Below, piece after piece: positions 12,565-24,176 of a stretch of 64,000 bases of DNA. Position 1 is the first letter of the stretch, and every line of letters begins with the position of its first letter. A program made the position numbers and the translations under genes. Under the pieces are notes generated by a model. The model saw nothing but the letters and a program-made list of their open reading frames with translations. It was not told the DNA's origin and made no database searches. The stretch is from Amborella trichopoda (lineage: Eukaryota; Streptophyta; Magnoliopsida; Amborellales; Amborellaceae): NCBI RefSeq assembly GCF_000471905.2, contig NW_006497560.1:1927659-1991658 (forward strand). The letters run 5' to 3'.

Positions 12565-12860
12565 ATCTGACTCCTTGAGGATAAAATGGTTAAGGCCAAC
12601 AAGGGGTTCAGATGGGAAGGCCGACTTCATTGAGGATAATGGGAATAAGTGTGGGTCCCTTAGAGGTGAAAAATGGTACTCGGCTTCTAGAGGACAAGAT
12701 AACTAGGTGTGAGGCAGACCCACTGGGGGATGCAGTGGAAAAAGTGACCTTAATAACACTGGATATAGTGGGTTGCAGTAATGGTATTACTCCTACTGAG
12801 AATGAGAAGTCATGTTCAGAGTTGGACGACTTGGGTACAACTCCACTTGTGATAATAAGT
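12565..12860 (-). repeat. tRNA-Arg-3'-end-like motif array in element B
   Basis: Plus-strand variants of GACTCCACTGGGGAT lie near 12,569, 12,622, 12,716 and 12,841. In element sense they read like the tRNA-Arg 3' end and so are complementary to the element's PBS. The motifs are more diverged than in C, D and E. Confidence 0.45.
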
Positions 12861-12929
12861 CACGATTAGGGTGCAACTCTTAATGGGATAACAATAGTAG
12901 GACACGCACGGATTTAGCATGGGGCGCGC

Positions 12930-14230
12930 GACAATGATCATTTCTTGAACACTCAGCCGACGCTGAGTCTTTTGAAAACGAAGCCGGTGCTGAGGTCGAT
13001 CAATATTATTTCTTGAATACCCAGCCGGTGCTGAGGTTTAAAAAAAGTAGTCAGCGCTAAGGGCAGCCTTGTTATCTTTTGAACACAGCCGGCATTGTGT
13101 TGCTGAGAACACATTTGGTACTGAAGTTACTCAAAACACAGTCAGTGCTGGGTAGTTTCGACAACATAGCTGGCGCTGGGTGTGGGTCAGTATTCGAGCC
13201 CTGATCTGAGCCCCATCCAGTCCTGGTCTCTGTTGCATGGGATTTCATGAGCGGTGGTGAAACGTTTCTCGAGTCTCGGGTCAGAGCCCGACCCAGTCCA
13301 GCTCATTGACGTTTGGCCTTTGTGGACATGGCTGGAATTCTTAGCTTGTGAGGGGCATTTGAGGAAAGCATCGGCTATATAAACGGGGTAAACCCCATTT
13401 TCAGTTTTTCACCGAAGAATAAAAAGACTTAAGGTAAAATTTTGGTTTTAACAGTGAGGGTGAGGTTTCCGGTGAGAGCTTCAGCAAACACACTAGGAAT
13501 TTCAACCTAGTTAGAAGTTTTGCCGGTGAGCAGGGGAGGTTCCGGCTAAGGGAGGGAAAAAGCCAGCGAGGAAGGCCGTGCTTTTGTGAGGTTGCAGGAG
13601 TTTGTAGCAAAAAGAACTGGAGTTCACGGGGGAATAGGAAACTACAATTGGGGTTTCGAGGGTTATGGCAAAGGAAAGAAGAGGCGCGAATTGTAACAGA
13701 GGGCTGCCCAGGGACTTCCGCTGATTTTGGCAGTTTTTCGACTGGCGTAAGTGGTTTCCTGGTGATTTGGAGAAAGTCAAAGAGGGTTTCCAAAAGGAAG
13801 GGAGTTTCCGGCAAGAACCCAAAAAGCACAGGAGACGGACCATCACTGGAGGTGGACGGTTGCCAGAAGGTGAACGATCTTCATTCCACACGTGTGAGGC
13901 CAAGACGTGGTGGCAGTTGTCAGGCAGCACAACAGGGCATGTGCAGAATATATATCACGTGTGGGAGATTTGAACCCGAGTGGCAATTGTCTTTTGAAAA
14001 CTCAGCCAGCACTCGTTGTTGGCAAACACAACCGATGCTAAGCATTAGCCAACACGGCCGATGCTAAGCATTAGCCAACACGACCGGCGCAAAGTTTTGA
14101 GTGCTCAGTCGGCACTGGATCTCTGAAGACACAGTTGGAGCTAAGCTTCTGTACATGCAGCCGATGCTAGCCTTTGGATGACACAATTGGAGCTAGGCTT
14201 CTAAAAACTTAGCCGACGCTTTGCCTCCGT
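12930..14230 (+). repeat. GCCGGCGCTG motif arrays flanking the antisense promoter of element B
   Basis: Two clusters, at 12,930-13,190 and 13,980-14,230, each have about seven to eight motifs of the form ACACAGCCGGCGCTGAG. They lie upstream of the TATA box and between it and the PMD start codon. The core CAGC-CGGC-GCTG can fold on itself. The motif resembles the LTR U5 unit of the same element. Confidence 0.65.
13340..13440 (+). promoter_or_regulatory. Internal antisense promoter of element B
   Basis: CTATATAAAC at 13,375-13,384 is followed by GGGGTAAACCCC and an imperfect TTTTT...AAAAA stem. The matching positions in A, C, D and E carry TATA boxes with the same downstream GGGGTAAA block. 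The promoter reads plus, antisense to the element, and lies 0.9 kb upstream of the ATG of the PMD ORF. Conservation in five copies makes a chance TATA unlikely. Confidence 0.65.
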
Positions 14231-14263
14231 AGTAATTTTCAATGAATCCTTGAATCTTCCATA

Positions 14264-15741
14264 ATGGTCGAATCTTCTTACAGAATTCCCGACATAAGGA
14301 ACCTCCTAAGGGAAGGAGAGGTCGGTACCAATGATTTTACCGGTGAGGCTCTAGTAAGGGGTGAGCCCATTTGCCTAACAGAGCCCGTATGCAAACCAGT
14401 GTGGCCTGTCAGCGTCACTTTTATCACTGACCCAATTTGTTTTGAAGTTCAAGAGGATAGTGATGGCAATGTGAGTATCGAATAAGGGGTGGCGCTCCTT
14501 CTTTTATGCATAAGAACATAGCTTCAGGGAGAACTTGCCCACCCTAGGAAAGCAAATGGTGCAAATAAAGGGGCTAATGTGGTCGAGCAAAGGCCTTCGA
14601 GTACAGGGGGAGCATCAATATTTAAAGGGATACTCTTCCAGGACCACCAGGGTGTTGGTGTCGTATGGAAGCATTCTTGAACGTGCTTCTCTACTGGTAG
14701 CAGTTCAGTGCTCGGCCAGCTACTATGATCGCTGCTCCAATACTGTGAAGGTACTGCTGGAGACTTGGAGTCATGTTAGCTACACCTGGCTCCTCAAGAA
14801 TGGGGAAGCACAAATCTCTTTGCTAGATATTCATTTCATTGGGGGCCTTCCACTGATCGGGGCAATGTAGGACGAAGTTCGTGCCTCAGAACTCGGTCAT
14901 CTTTGGTGGTGCAAGCTTGGGGGAAGAGGAACCACTTGCTAGTCTTCAAAATATTTTAAGGTTTACCAATTGCTCCATGCCAAGTCTAGCAATGATTGGG
15001 TAACCTTTACTGAATGGGTTACATGCTTTTTTGGAGACTATCCTAAAGGCGGTCGAGGTACTCCAAGAGGAAAAGGGAAGGTGGTTGCAAAGGGGATGCT
15101 TCCCATGTATCAATCTGAGACAACCAACGATTGTGTCTTCTTTGCCGCATATTTGGCCTTATTTTTATGCAAGTTCATGCTCCTTGGAGGGGCAGTTCAC
15201 ATTCGTCCAGGCACATTCTATGTGGGTTGTGACATGGCAAGAGAGCGTGAGTATCCCCTTGCTCAACCCGTTTGTGCAATATATACCATGGATTGGGGGC
15301 CATCTCCCATGGAAAGGCTTACAAAGGCAAAGAAGGAGAGAATGGCAATGTCAGAGGAGAGGCATTTCTTGGGTACTTTAAGGCTCCATTCCCTATCATT
15401 ATGTCTTTGGGTGGCTAGGGGCCCATTTCCCTGCCACCTATGCAAGGAGCCAGGCCACGAGCGATAAACTGTGCCCCTTCTGGATGAGAGATGCTGGCCA
15501 AAAGGGTACCTTTCACAGCCCCGAGGAAGCTTGGAGCTTGTTGTGGCATGACTTCTTAAATATGCGTCGGGTCCCATTCCCGGTTCGGAGTTTCACTGAT
15601 CATGCTTTTATTGATGAACTGGGGAAGAAGCTAGACAACGCTCCTATGACTATCCGTGAGCTGATGTTCATCTTGAGTATTAGACGCGGATTTTTACCTT
15701 ATCAGACCCCGTACAGTGCCAAATTGGAAGGGTGGGCTTGA
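14264..15741 (+). pseudogene. Antisense ORF of element B, plant mobile domain (PMD) part
   Basis: Open stretches at 14,264-14,485, 14,535-14,870, 14,970-15,467 and 15,484-15,741 run antisense to the element. The start ATG at 14,264 (MVESSYRIPDIRNLL) is supported by the same beginning in element D (44,839). The second stretch contains LLDIHFIGGLPLIG, the pattern typical of the PMD family (Pfam PF10536): hydrophobic-x-DV-x2-L-x-GLP-x2-G. The third has the helical 'FAAYLALFLCKFML' block expected after it. PMDs occur in plant nuclear proteins such as MAIN/MAIL and in Mutator-like and Tat elements. Extra antisense ORFs between pol and the 3' LTR are known for the Tat lineage. This copy is broken in several places. 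I infer a DNA- or chromatin-related role only from the family. Confidence 0.7.
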
Positions 15742-16149
15742 TCAGAGCTGCCCCTTCTCCGTGTTTTTTGAAAAGCGTAGAGGCAAAATAAACATAGGAA
15801 AGACGAAAGAGCTTGGGACTCTTTGAGAGTGCTAGCTACCAAGACATATATAGATCGCTTGGTCCACAAGTCTAGAGATGACAGAGATATGCAAGTATGT
15901 GATACCTCACTTCGGCAGAAGCGTCAGAATGACCGAGGGCTATGTAAACTGGTGGAGAATTCCTAGTCGAGGATACTGGGATGTTGAAATGGGGAGCACG
16001 ATAACTGGGATCAGGAGACCAGATAGAGGAGGGTGGTGGATACTCCTGCTCTTGGCGAAGTCTTTGTCTTGGGATATTCTTTGAACTGGGAGGCTCCTCG
16101 GATGCCTCAAGAGATTGTAGCCAATGATACTTCGCTGTAATTTCTTGCC

Positions 16150-17330
16150 TTGATGAAGAAAACTGGGAGCATCTTTGATAATCTAGAATCCATCTTTGAA
16201 AGGAGTGAGGGCCGAAAGGTGCCAGGTCATGAGGGGCATCCCATTCAGAACATGAACACACTAATCGGGAGTGGTTCTCACAGTAAACTGGCTACGGGCT
16301 CTTCTCAAGGAGGAAGTTCTGAAGCGGCTGCTCCTCCTCTGACAGGGGAAAAGAAAAGGAAACACTCCACCCCTATCGGTACTCCTGCTCCGGCTCAGGC
16401 TGATAAACGTACTCGAAGACACAGGGGTGCCAAACTTCTTGTGATTTTGGAATCAAGAGGTAGCTCTCCTTATTTTGATTCGTTAGCAGCTCCACCAGTG
16501 TCACCTTCTGCGCTTTGTCCACCATCTTTTGTCTCTCGTGAATTGTTCTCTTCTTCTTCAAAGACTGAGGTGAATGAATATGGCCCTTTTGAGCCGATTG
16601 TTATTGCTTCTAACCAGGAAATAACTCTGAAACTTGGGGAGGCGCCCCTAAGTCCAAAGGTACTTTCTGAGTCAGATCTGGTCTCGATGGAGACCAACGA
16701 GCTGAAGGCCCTGGAGTTATTGCTCTAGGAAGGGAATCAGATATTGTTGTGGCCTCGGTGCTTAAGGAGTTTAGTGCTCCGACAGAGGCAACGACCATGA
16801 TTAAAGAGGAAGGGCTTATGGTTAATGATACCCCTGAGTACCAAGAGGCTGCCGCCCCCGAGGGCACAAATCATGAAGATGAAGGGGTTGAGCTTTTTGT
16901 GGCCTAGGTTCTGGTTGTTGAGGGCACAGACTAAATAGAAGGGGCCACGATTGAAGCTGAATCGGTAATTGATGAGGGCTAAAGGGAAGAGGCAGCTCCT
17001 GAACTTGCCAATACTATCGTGACAGCTCAAGAAGGTGATATGCAAGGGGAAAAGGCTTCTTTTGATGATGTTGAGACAGTAGTGGTGACCCCCATAGGCG
17101 AAGGTCAAGGCGACAAGGCTTGTATCAAAGAATCAAGGCAGGTTGAGGTGGGGGCTGCCTCTAGGTCTGATGTGCACGAAGCCCCAGATTTCGCCATCAT
17201 TTCGGAAGAGACGGTGGCTCAGATGGCTATCACTTCTATAAGCTCAATCCTTGAAACCAAATCCTCTTCAGCAAAGGCAATCCCAACAGCGTCATCTGGG
17301 CGCCCATTTTCAGTGGGGTCTTTGATATAA
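16150..17330 (+). pseudogene. Antisense ORF of element B, Ser/Pro- and acid-rich middle part
   Basis: Open stretches at 16,150-16,728 and 17,019-17,330 lie in the same orientation as the PMD part. The first is rich in Ser, Gly and Pro and has two basic clusters (GEKKRKHS and KRTRRHRGAK) that look like a nuclear localisation signal. The second is acidic and Ala/Thr-rich. I recognise no domain. A disordered linker between PMD and a C-terminal coiled coil is my reading. The codon-sized texture continues between the two stretches, so they probably belong to one former ORF. Confidence 0.5.
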
Positions 17331-17512
17331 TTGCAAGCATGCTTCGTGTAGGACTTCAAGGTTTAAGGGAACTGCCTTTCAATGACCTAGGCTAGGCTTT
17401 GGCCAAACTGAGGGAATTTGTTGCCGCTACCACTGTTTTTGGGAATGCGCTAGAAGTCCTTTCCCATTTTGATGCAACCCTAAATGAGTTGGAGAGCTAG
17501 CGGTCAGAAATA

Positions 17513-17983
17513 TTGCATCATGAGGTGGAAACTAGCAGGCTAGCCTCCTTGGAGGGGTCGATCTTGCATCTTCATGAGAAGATAGATTCCTGCACTGAGA
17601 ATAAGGCCACTATGACTGGCCCTCAGCTGGATCTCAAAAGGAAGGGGCGAGCTTGCCTCAAAAGGATCGTCGAAATAAGAGAGAAGATGCGAATATTAAG
17701 GCAGGAATTCGATGGTCTTGAGAAGAAGATGATTCAGAGAAGGGCCATGGAGACTTCTCTCGTCGCGAATTTAGCAGAACTCATTCGCCCCATCGAGTGC
17801 AAAACCGTGGCGATAGAGGAGGAGACTCAAATGGTGGCCAAACTAAAGGGATGTATTCAGGACATTGAGGATTCTTCTGCAGCATACAGAACAGAGATCA
17901 ATAAGATAATTGATCATTTTTTAAAATGTCCTCTCTTTTGCTTCTTGTTTCCTTTTCTATACCCCAACAATTGTAAAATTTGA
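17513..17983 (+). pseudogene. Antisense ORF of element B, C-terminal coiled coil
   Basis: A 156-residue stretch shows a strong heptad pattern (for example RIVEIREKMRILRQEF) and many Lys/Glu, followed by a short hydrophobic tail. PMD proteins carried by plant retroelements often end in such a coiled coil. AT-rich sequence after 17,983 could be the 3' UTR of the antisense transcript. It is likely an oligomerisation segment; there is no direct evidence for a function. Confidence 0.5.
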
Positions 17984-18558
17984 GCTTGTGAATGAAAATG
18001 CCTTTTGCTTTCTGTCTCAGTTTTGCTGCATAATTCCATTCTTCCTTTTTCTTTGCTAGATCTCATATCCCCCTCCTAGGTAGGCACCGACTCAAGGCAT
18101 TTAATGCTTTTTTCTTTTTACCGAAGGAAACCCTAGGCCTTACTTTGTCTTGTGACAAAGTGTTGTAGTTTCGATCACCACAAACGGAAGGGCAATTGCT
18201 TCTTCTCCTTTTAATGTTTGATTGGACAGGGGCTCATAATTCATCTTTATCATCATTTTATGAGCTTGCTCGCTATAGATAGTCCAGTCAGGAGGGCTTT
18301 TAGCTTCTATTTGCGGCATTTTACCTCATGTTCATCATAACTCTCGGTCTCAGGCATGAACTCCTTCAGATGTTTTGAAGCCATAAGAATGACCTTCAAT
18401 TGACTCTAGAGGCTACGAACCTTACTTCTTAACTCTACCAGGGGTTCTTATTCCTGAGGACGAACAGGATGCCCTGTCTTTAATTGCTCCCCCTCTATTG
18501 AATTCGTGAAATGCAAGACTTGAGGAATATCCTCAGCAATCGAGGTTTGAAGCACTTT
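17984..18558. other. Spacer between antisense ORF and protease region, element B
   Basis: AT-rich sequence contains no convincing open frame on either strand. It is where the two convergent coding regions of B meet. RT, RNase H and integrase would be expected about here in a complete Tat element, but none is recognisable. Confidence 0.5.
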
Positions 18559-19619
18559 TCATGGCAGCTGGGATGGCAATTTGGCTTTCAAGAGCGCGAT
18601 AGGGATATGCAGGACCTTTTGATGGTCTGATGTGTAAGTAACCTTTGGAACCAGAAGTTCTGTCTCCATGACCTCTTCAATGTCGAGAGGGATTTCTGGT
18701 TCATCTTCTAACGAAGGTGGCTCAGAACTATGGGCATAGGGCAAGAACTCCTCTTCATGTGAAGATGGAGTTTCATCAGAGATGGTTGTCGGGATGCTAG
18801 AATGAATAGGGGTTAGAGGGAGAATTTTTCCTTGCCTTTCTTCCTCTTTGAACATGTTTACCAATGTTTTCCCCATGTCTTGGACATCTTCATGTAGCGA
18901 AGACCTTGTCTTAATTGTAGACTTGTGTTCCCCATCATTCGGCTTTTGAGGCGACACTAGATCTGTGAAATAACACTTAGCATCAGCGTAGCGAGTCTCG
19001 ACAATAGAAAACGGTCTCTTGTTAGCATAGACCGTATGCTGTCTCTCATCTCGATTATACTTGAAGCATTGGTGCAACATTGATGGAACTACTCCCTGGT
19101 CATGGAACCATGGCCGGTCGAGGAGAATGTTGTAGGAAGTATCGGTGTTGATTACTTGAACATGGGTGTAATCTTTCGGCTTCTCTTCTGACTGGTTGAA
19201 TCCCTGAACTGTGATGAAGTGAGATCTTCAAACCCTAACCCCAATCGAGTGAGGATCCTTCTTGGTATAAAGTTGACTACTGACCCTCCATCCAACATAA
19301 TTTGGTTGATTGAGTATGCATGTAATTCACCAGTCACAAAGAGGGGGCGATTATGAAACTTTTCTCCCAATTGCAGATTTCCCTCTGAGAAAGTAATTGG
19401 CATACATCCTCCTAAAATCGCTGGGTCGACCTCAATGGGTTCCACTTCAGTCTCGTACACCCTTGGATTAGAGAGAGCTTGAACCAAAGCCATCCGATAA
19501 TCCTTCGAGAGCATGAGGGCATCGTAGATGCTGAGAAGGGCTGAAAGCTTCTTTAGATGCCATATCACATCATATTTCACCTTTTCTTGGTCAAGACTTT
19601 GTGCTGCTAGTCCTGCCAC
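18559..19619 (-). pseudogene. Element B protease region
   Basis: The open stretch at 19,152-19,619 contains QIMLDGGSVVNFIPRRIL (residues about 107-123), the Asp-Gly-Gly-Ser form of the retropepsin active site found in Tat-lineage elements. Upstream of it is a typical 'ITFSEGNL...NRPLFVTGEL' strand pattern. The next stretch, 18,559-19,080, matches the sequence that follows protease in this lineage. It is fragmentary. Confidence 0.7.
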
Positions 19620-19874
19620 TAGTTTGGGTGGTATGCTGGGTAGTGGAGCAGGTTTGAGTGGACAAGGTTTATTTTTCTCAGCTGACTTGCTTGATTGCAG
19701 ACTCAGCTTAGTTTGGATAGGTTAGTTAACAGGGATAGGGGTTTTCTTAAGATGAGCGGGTGCTCTAGGTTGAGGCCTGGAAAGTGATTGAGTATATGGG
19801 ATCAAAGGCATCCCGGGGAATTGGAGAATAGGTGGATTGTTTAAGGTAATTGAGCGAGGAAGGAGCCCAACGAG

Positions 19875-20464
19875 CTAAAGGATGGGTAAGAAATTTGTGT
19901 TTGGATTAGGGAAAAGTGGCAAAGTAGGAGATATGGAGACGCCAGGCTTCCTAGGCGGGGGTTGTAGCGTCTTTCCCGACCTCAAGCTCATTTTCCCCAT
20001 GGTGGGTGAGGCCTCTGAGATTTGTATCATGCGACAAGCTTCTTGAGAATGAGAACTCTCTCCTCTAGATTCTTTCAATCTTTGCTTGAAGTCAAGCTCA
20101 GGGGGCCACTGGGGTTCGTTGGCTTTGATTTCATTTTCTTTCTAGCAGAGGAAGATGGCTCTGATTGGGCTCGAGCTGCCAGGGCGTCAGCAACTGCTAA
20201 GAATCCACTTTCCCGGGCTAACGTCTTTCTCAACCGCCTCTGTTTCATCCTGCTTATATTGATTCCTTCAAATTCTCGATCAAGAGCGGTGAAGTTTGGA
20301 CATTGGAATGTTGTACCTGTAAGAGACACAGAAGAGGAGGAGCGGTAAGAAGAAGAAAAAGAAAAAGAAGAAGAAACGAGGTTAGTAGGTGAGGAAGATT
20401 TAAGGTCATTCCCCTCATTGGACTGATCTGAGAAGCGTTTTACGTCATTATCAGGATTGGACAT
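19875..20464 (-). pseudogene. Element B gag-pro linker region
   Basis: Two overlapping open stretches, 20,075-20,464 and 19,875-20,078, are Ser/Lys-rich and contain 'NISRMKQRRLRKTLA'. The same string in diverged form is found at about 52,110-52,170 in element E (NISRTQQKRLTKTLA when translated locally). This is coding sequence of the family, with no recognised domain. Confidence 0.5.
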
Positions 20465-20899
20465 GTGAAGGGAGTCTTTTAGGTCTTCCCTTGCTTAGAC
20501 CATTGGTGAGTGCTTTTAACGTCATCACCCTCATTGGACGTGCCTGAGTAAGCGATGGCCCGGGGTTGTTCTCCTGATGAGGTGAAGGAGGAAGGAGAAT
20601 CACGTCGGGGATGAAATATTACAAAGTTGGCAAGGGAGGAAGAGGCCTGAGAAACTCTTGCTTGATCGGAAGTTGAGGAGGCTTGTTCCTTCTGCGAGCC
20701 CTTCTTGGGGCCCGTCTCCTCTTGGGTGCGTTTGGAGGTGCTTAATTGATCTCATTAGGTTTGCGAACAACCCTACCTTGACTGATAGTCTCTCGTTTTA
20801 ACAACTTGAGTCCGCTTCGCCCATGGTAGACTATCCATGATTGGGAAGTTGATGCTTCAACAGGATCCGAATTATCGTTAACTAGGTCTTGTGCTGGGA

Positions 20900-22433
20900 G
20901 GCCCTCTTGCACCGGTGGAGTAGTGATTTGAGGGTCCCCTTCTGGAAGGTCACAGGATTCATGGCATTCCTATATTTTCTTTACGATTATCTCATAAAAA
21001 CTAGAGCATTTGCTCAGATCATGACCCCATATCTGGTGTTACGAGCACCATTGGTTCTCGGTTCCCTTAGCAAGGCACTTGGGTTGCCTTGCTGGCTTTG
21101 ATGTGATAAGGCCTTGTTGAAGCATGATGACAAAGAAGGCTCGAAGGAGATCAGGCGCTTTGTCTTCTTCGTTAATCGTCACTATGTGAGAGGCTTATGT
21201 TTCCTCGAATGCCTTCTTGAGTTCCTCAAGATTAATTTGGCCCTTCTGGATCAAAGCCTCGATGAGGTCTTTAAGTGTATAACAGTCCTCCGTGGGGTCA
21301 TTTATCATTCAATTATAGGCACAGTATTTTGTGTGCGTATCAAGACCAGCATGGACAAGAAAGTTGTTGTCGGGTAATTTAACCATGTTCTGTTCCAGCA
21401 GTAATCGGAGCAATGCAGGCACCCATTCCTTTTCAAAGGGATAAACTTTATTCTGATGGGTGATCCAATATTCACTTCGATTAAAGTTTGCGGGTGGAGG
21501 CACCTGATTATATGACTACTGCTGTTTGCTTACCTGAGGTGTTGTCTTCGTTATTCCTACCCCTTTAGAGAGGTCCAAAGTTTGGGAGGCAGACTTCCTT
21601 AGAATAGTAACTGTGATAGCTGCACTGATCATCCCTTTTGGTTGGTTGCCCCAGGCGTTGGCTCGAGAATTACCAGTACCCCGATTTTTTGCCAAATTTG
21701 AAGATTGTTGTCGTGACCCATTATGATGGCGCGACAAGCTCTCTTTGCTAACTGACTTAGAGATTATTTCTGACATGGAGATTGGGTTGGAAGCCTCCAC
21801 ATGTAGAGCAATCTCACGTCGCATGTTTCGAACACAAGTTTGAACTGCTTACTTCTCAAGCATAGGATTAGGGCGGCGAGCCGCCTGATCTATCCACTTC
21901 GATATGAATTTATCCATTGGTTCATCTAGCTCTAGGGTCAAGGTGAGAAGTTCAATGGTTGGGACCTCCCTCTTGACCTCATAAAAATGCTGATAGAACA
22001 ATTTCTCCATCTCCTCCCAAGTACGTATTGAGTTTGGAGGTAGCCGAGTATACCACTGGATAGCAGGGCCGTCAAGGGTTTCAACGAACTTACGAAGAAG
22101 AAGTCTACCGTCAGCCGCTATCTCTCGACATGCTACTCGGAAATGGGCGATATGTTGACGAGGGGATGTGGTTCCATCGAAGCAAGGAAACTTACCCTTC
22201 TTATAGTCCTGGGGGAAGAGAACCTGACCAATGTAAGAAGGGTACGACTCATGGTAAAGCGTCTCACCCTGTACGCTTGGGATGTGCTTGTTCTTCAGGC
22301 AGTAAGTTACCATAGCATCAATGTCTGCCTGAGAGAACGGGTGAGGAATAAAGTTGTCTTGTGAGGCAGGAGGAGAAGGCTGCTTGGGAGGCACATCTTC
22401 TGAATGATGGGAATGGACCTCATTGTTAGACAA
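20900..22433 (-). pseudogene. Element B gag
   Basis: The stretch at 21,849-22,433 has the capsid signature of the Retrotrans_gag family: 'FPCFDGTTSPRQHIAHF', 'LDGPAIQWYTRLPP' and 'SIRTWEEMEKLFYQHF'. The stretches 21,516-21,824 and 21,309-21,503 continue towards the C-terminus and align with 50,567-51,100 of element E. It is orthologous in position and order to gag of E. It is broken. Confidence 0.8.
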
Positions 22434-22592
22434 GTGTCAAGAAACCTCCATACGGTCGATCTTCTCCATCATTGCTTGAACCATCTCTTCAAACCTTTTC
22501 ATACGGGCCTCCTGAGACTCAGATGGTTCATTTATAACCATGACGCTGACCGTTTCTTCAGAGAGGTAAGGCTTAGATGTAGTTGAAGGCTT

Positions 22593-23366
22593 TCATGCCT
22601 GGCAAGTCGAACGCAGCAAGTCAATCAGTAGGGGATCAACATGCCCTAAATTGACCTGACTCTTGTATGCCGAGCGGGTAATGACTGGTTCTTGACGGTC
22701 TTGGGACCGTGACTGCTGGGTAGCTGGGTCATCTTCAAAGATATTGACCACAGCGTAGGATTTTCGTACCTCTTCTTTAAGCTTTGTCTTCCGAATAGGG
22801 TAGAAGGGATTATGGTGAAGAAGGTTGCTAGAGCTGGGTGCCCTGACTATTTTGTCTGCTTTTGTAGTCAGGATTCGTAGAACCCTGTTGCTCTTGGCTT
22901 TGAAGCTTTGATGGATATCATGCCAAAACTGCAAACAGAACTGCGAGTGGTCAACTCTTCTCTCACAAGAGAGAGTTGTCTCCATCAGCTGCGGCAAAGG
23001 ATGAGGCCCAAGGACTGGAGTCAACCTGGGTCAAAGAAGAAGAAGGACTGGGTCTCTCATAAGGTCTTTACCCCCAGCTCTCTTATGGGCTCCAGGGATA
23101 AGATTGAGATAATACAGCTGGTTCAAGAAGGTACTCGTGGGGAAGGTCTTCGAGTACCAAAGTTTAAGGTGCTTGCCCGAAAGAGACGAGGCAAGAGGTG
23201 GAATGATCTACTCATGATGATGCCCGAGTTAGGAGCAAGGAACTACAATTTGGGGATGCGGCACATGTGAGCCTCTTGAAGAAGGATCACAGGCGACTTT
23301 GGGGTCAGCCCGGGCTTGAGCAAATTGATCGTCCTTAGAAGGCCGGGTATCTCGAGCCGATGTGTG
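22593..23366 (-). pseudogene. Element B region between ORF1 and gag
   Basis: The open stretch at 22,593-23,024 contains 'PATQQSRSQDRQEPV', which matches 49,680-49,720 of element E at both nucleotide and peptide level. It is therefore family coding sequence, either the end of ORF1 or the N-terminus of Gag. No domain is recognised. Confidence 0.5.
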
Positions 23367-24101
23367 TCAAGAAACAGGTGGAAATATGCCCCTGACAGGG
23401 TGCGCTAGTGTGTGTTGAGTAGGAGGGTGAGGAGGTCGTCCCCTGTGTACTCTTATTGGCGCAGCGACGGCTTTGCCTTGAGTGGTGAGATGCACATGCA
23501 TAGCATGTGCAGGATCTAGCCGAAGGAGGCTTGATCCTGGACACTGACCCAAGGTAACATATGGGTTGCCCCGAGGTGTGGCCCTAGGGGATAACCCACG
23601 AGCCTTATAGTGCGTCCAAGAGGTAGAGGCCGCAGGGTCTCGACGTCGATGAGTTGAGCCTCTAGGGATAGAGACTTGTGGTGGTGCAAGAATGTGGGGA
23701 GTAGCGTTGAGGCGACTCACTGAAGCAATGACAACTTGCTTGCCTTTTGCAGAGAGGGACTGGGCATCCTTCCAGCATACCTTGGCAATGCGACTGACAA
23801 GTGACTTTCCAGTGGCAGGGTGCATGTTGTGTGTGGTGGCGTGTGTGCCACCTATGCAAGGTGCCTTGGCAGAGGTTCCAGCAGATCGAGGAGATGGGGA
23901 GTGAGGGATGTTCAAGTCCCTCCTCACACCTATCCAGGTTAAGACTTGGGAGCTAGACACAGGGTCTTTACTCAAAAGGACGGTCGGGAATGAAGTTCGA
24001 GGAACTTGTTCCCTAGGGACACTCGCGAATGTGGGGATAAGAAAATCCCCGATCCGGATGAATGGGTTACAGAACCTGGAACCCATAAGCATGCAATACA
24101 T
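23367..24101 (-). pseudogene. Element B ORF1 (extra ORF upstream of gag)
   Basis: A single 244-residue open stretch lies between PBS and gag. It contains 'NPFIRIGDFLIPTFASVP', 'LLSKDPVSSSQVLTW' and 'SLSAKGKQVVIASV'. Element E has the same peptides (48,270-48,473 and 48,582-48,869), so the reading frame was under selection when the family was active. An additional ORF upstream of gag is a hallmark of Ogre elements; its function is unknown. The protein is basic, rich in Ser, Pro, His and Arg, and has no recognised domain. Confidence 0.65.
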
Positions 24102-24155
24102 AAAATAAAAGGAGAAACTAGCTAAACAAGTACGATCTGACTAAGGGATAGTAAG

Positions 24156-24173
24156 TCCCCAGTGGAGTCGTCG
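24156..24173 (-). other. Primer-binding site of element B (tRNA-Arg)
   Basis: On the minus strand, three bases after the LTR end, the sequence reads CGACGACTCCACTGGGGA. The 3' end of plant tRNA-Arg is ...CCCCAGTGGAGTCG-CCA, so its complement TGGCGACTCCACTGGGG matches with few differences. tRNA-Arg priming is reported for Ogre elements. Confidence 0.8.
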
Positions 24174-24176
24174 AGC

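Larger units (their letters stand above)
10650..13340 (-). mobile_element. Element B 3' internal region (non-coding)
   Basis: Beside the LTR are a purine-rich run and conserved box (10,650-10,930). Next come decayed unique sequence (10,930-11,760), text with 'catgagtaaaa' repeats, minisatellite blocks (11,770-11,870 and 12,190-12,530) and PBS-complement motifs (12,565-12,860). It ends in an array of GCCGGCGCTG motifs (12,930-13,190). I see no credible gene. Confidence 0.7.

Noticed and set aside
13401-13930. Two 140-residue open frames on the minus strand
   Set aside because: They lie in the leader of the antisense transcript, on the opposite strand, and have no counterpart in the matching regions of C, D or E.
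14471-14526. GTGAGT ... CAG as an intron in the antisense ORF of element B
   Set aside because: The span is only about 56 bp, shorter than usual plant introns, and no branch-point-like context is clear; GTGAGT is conserved in D but could be coding.
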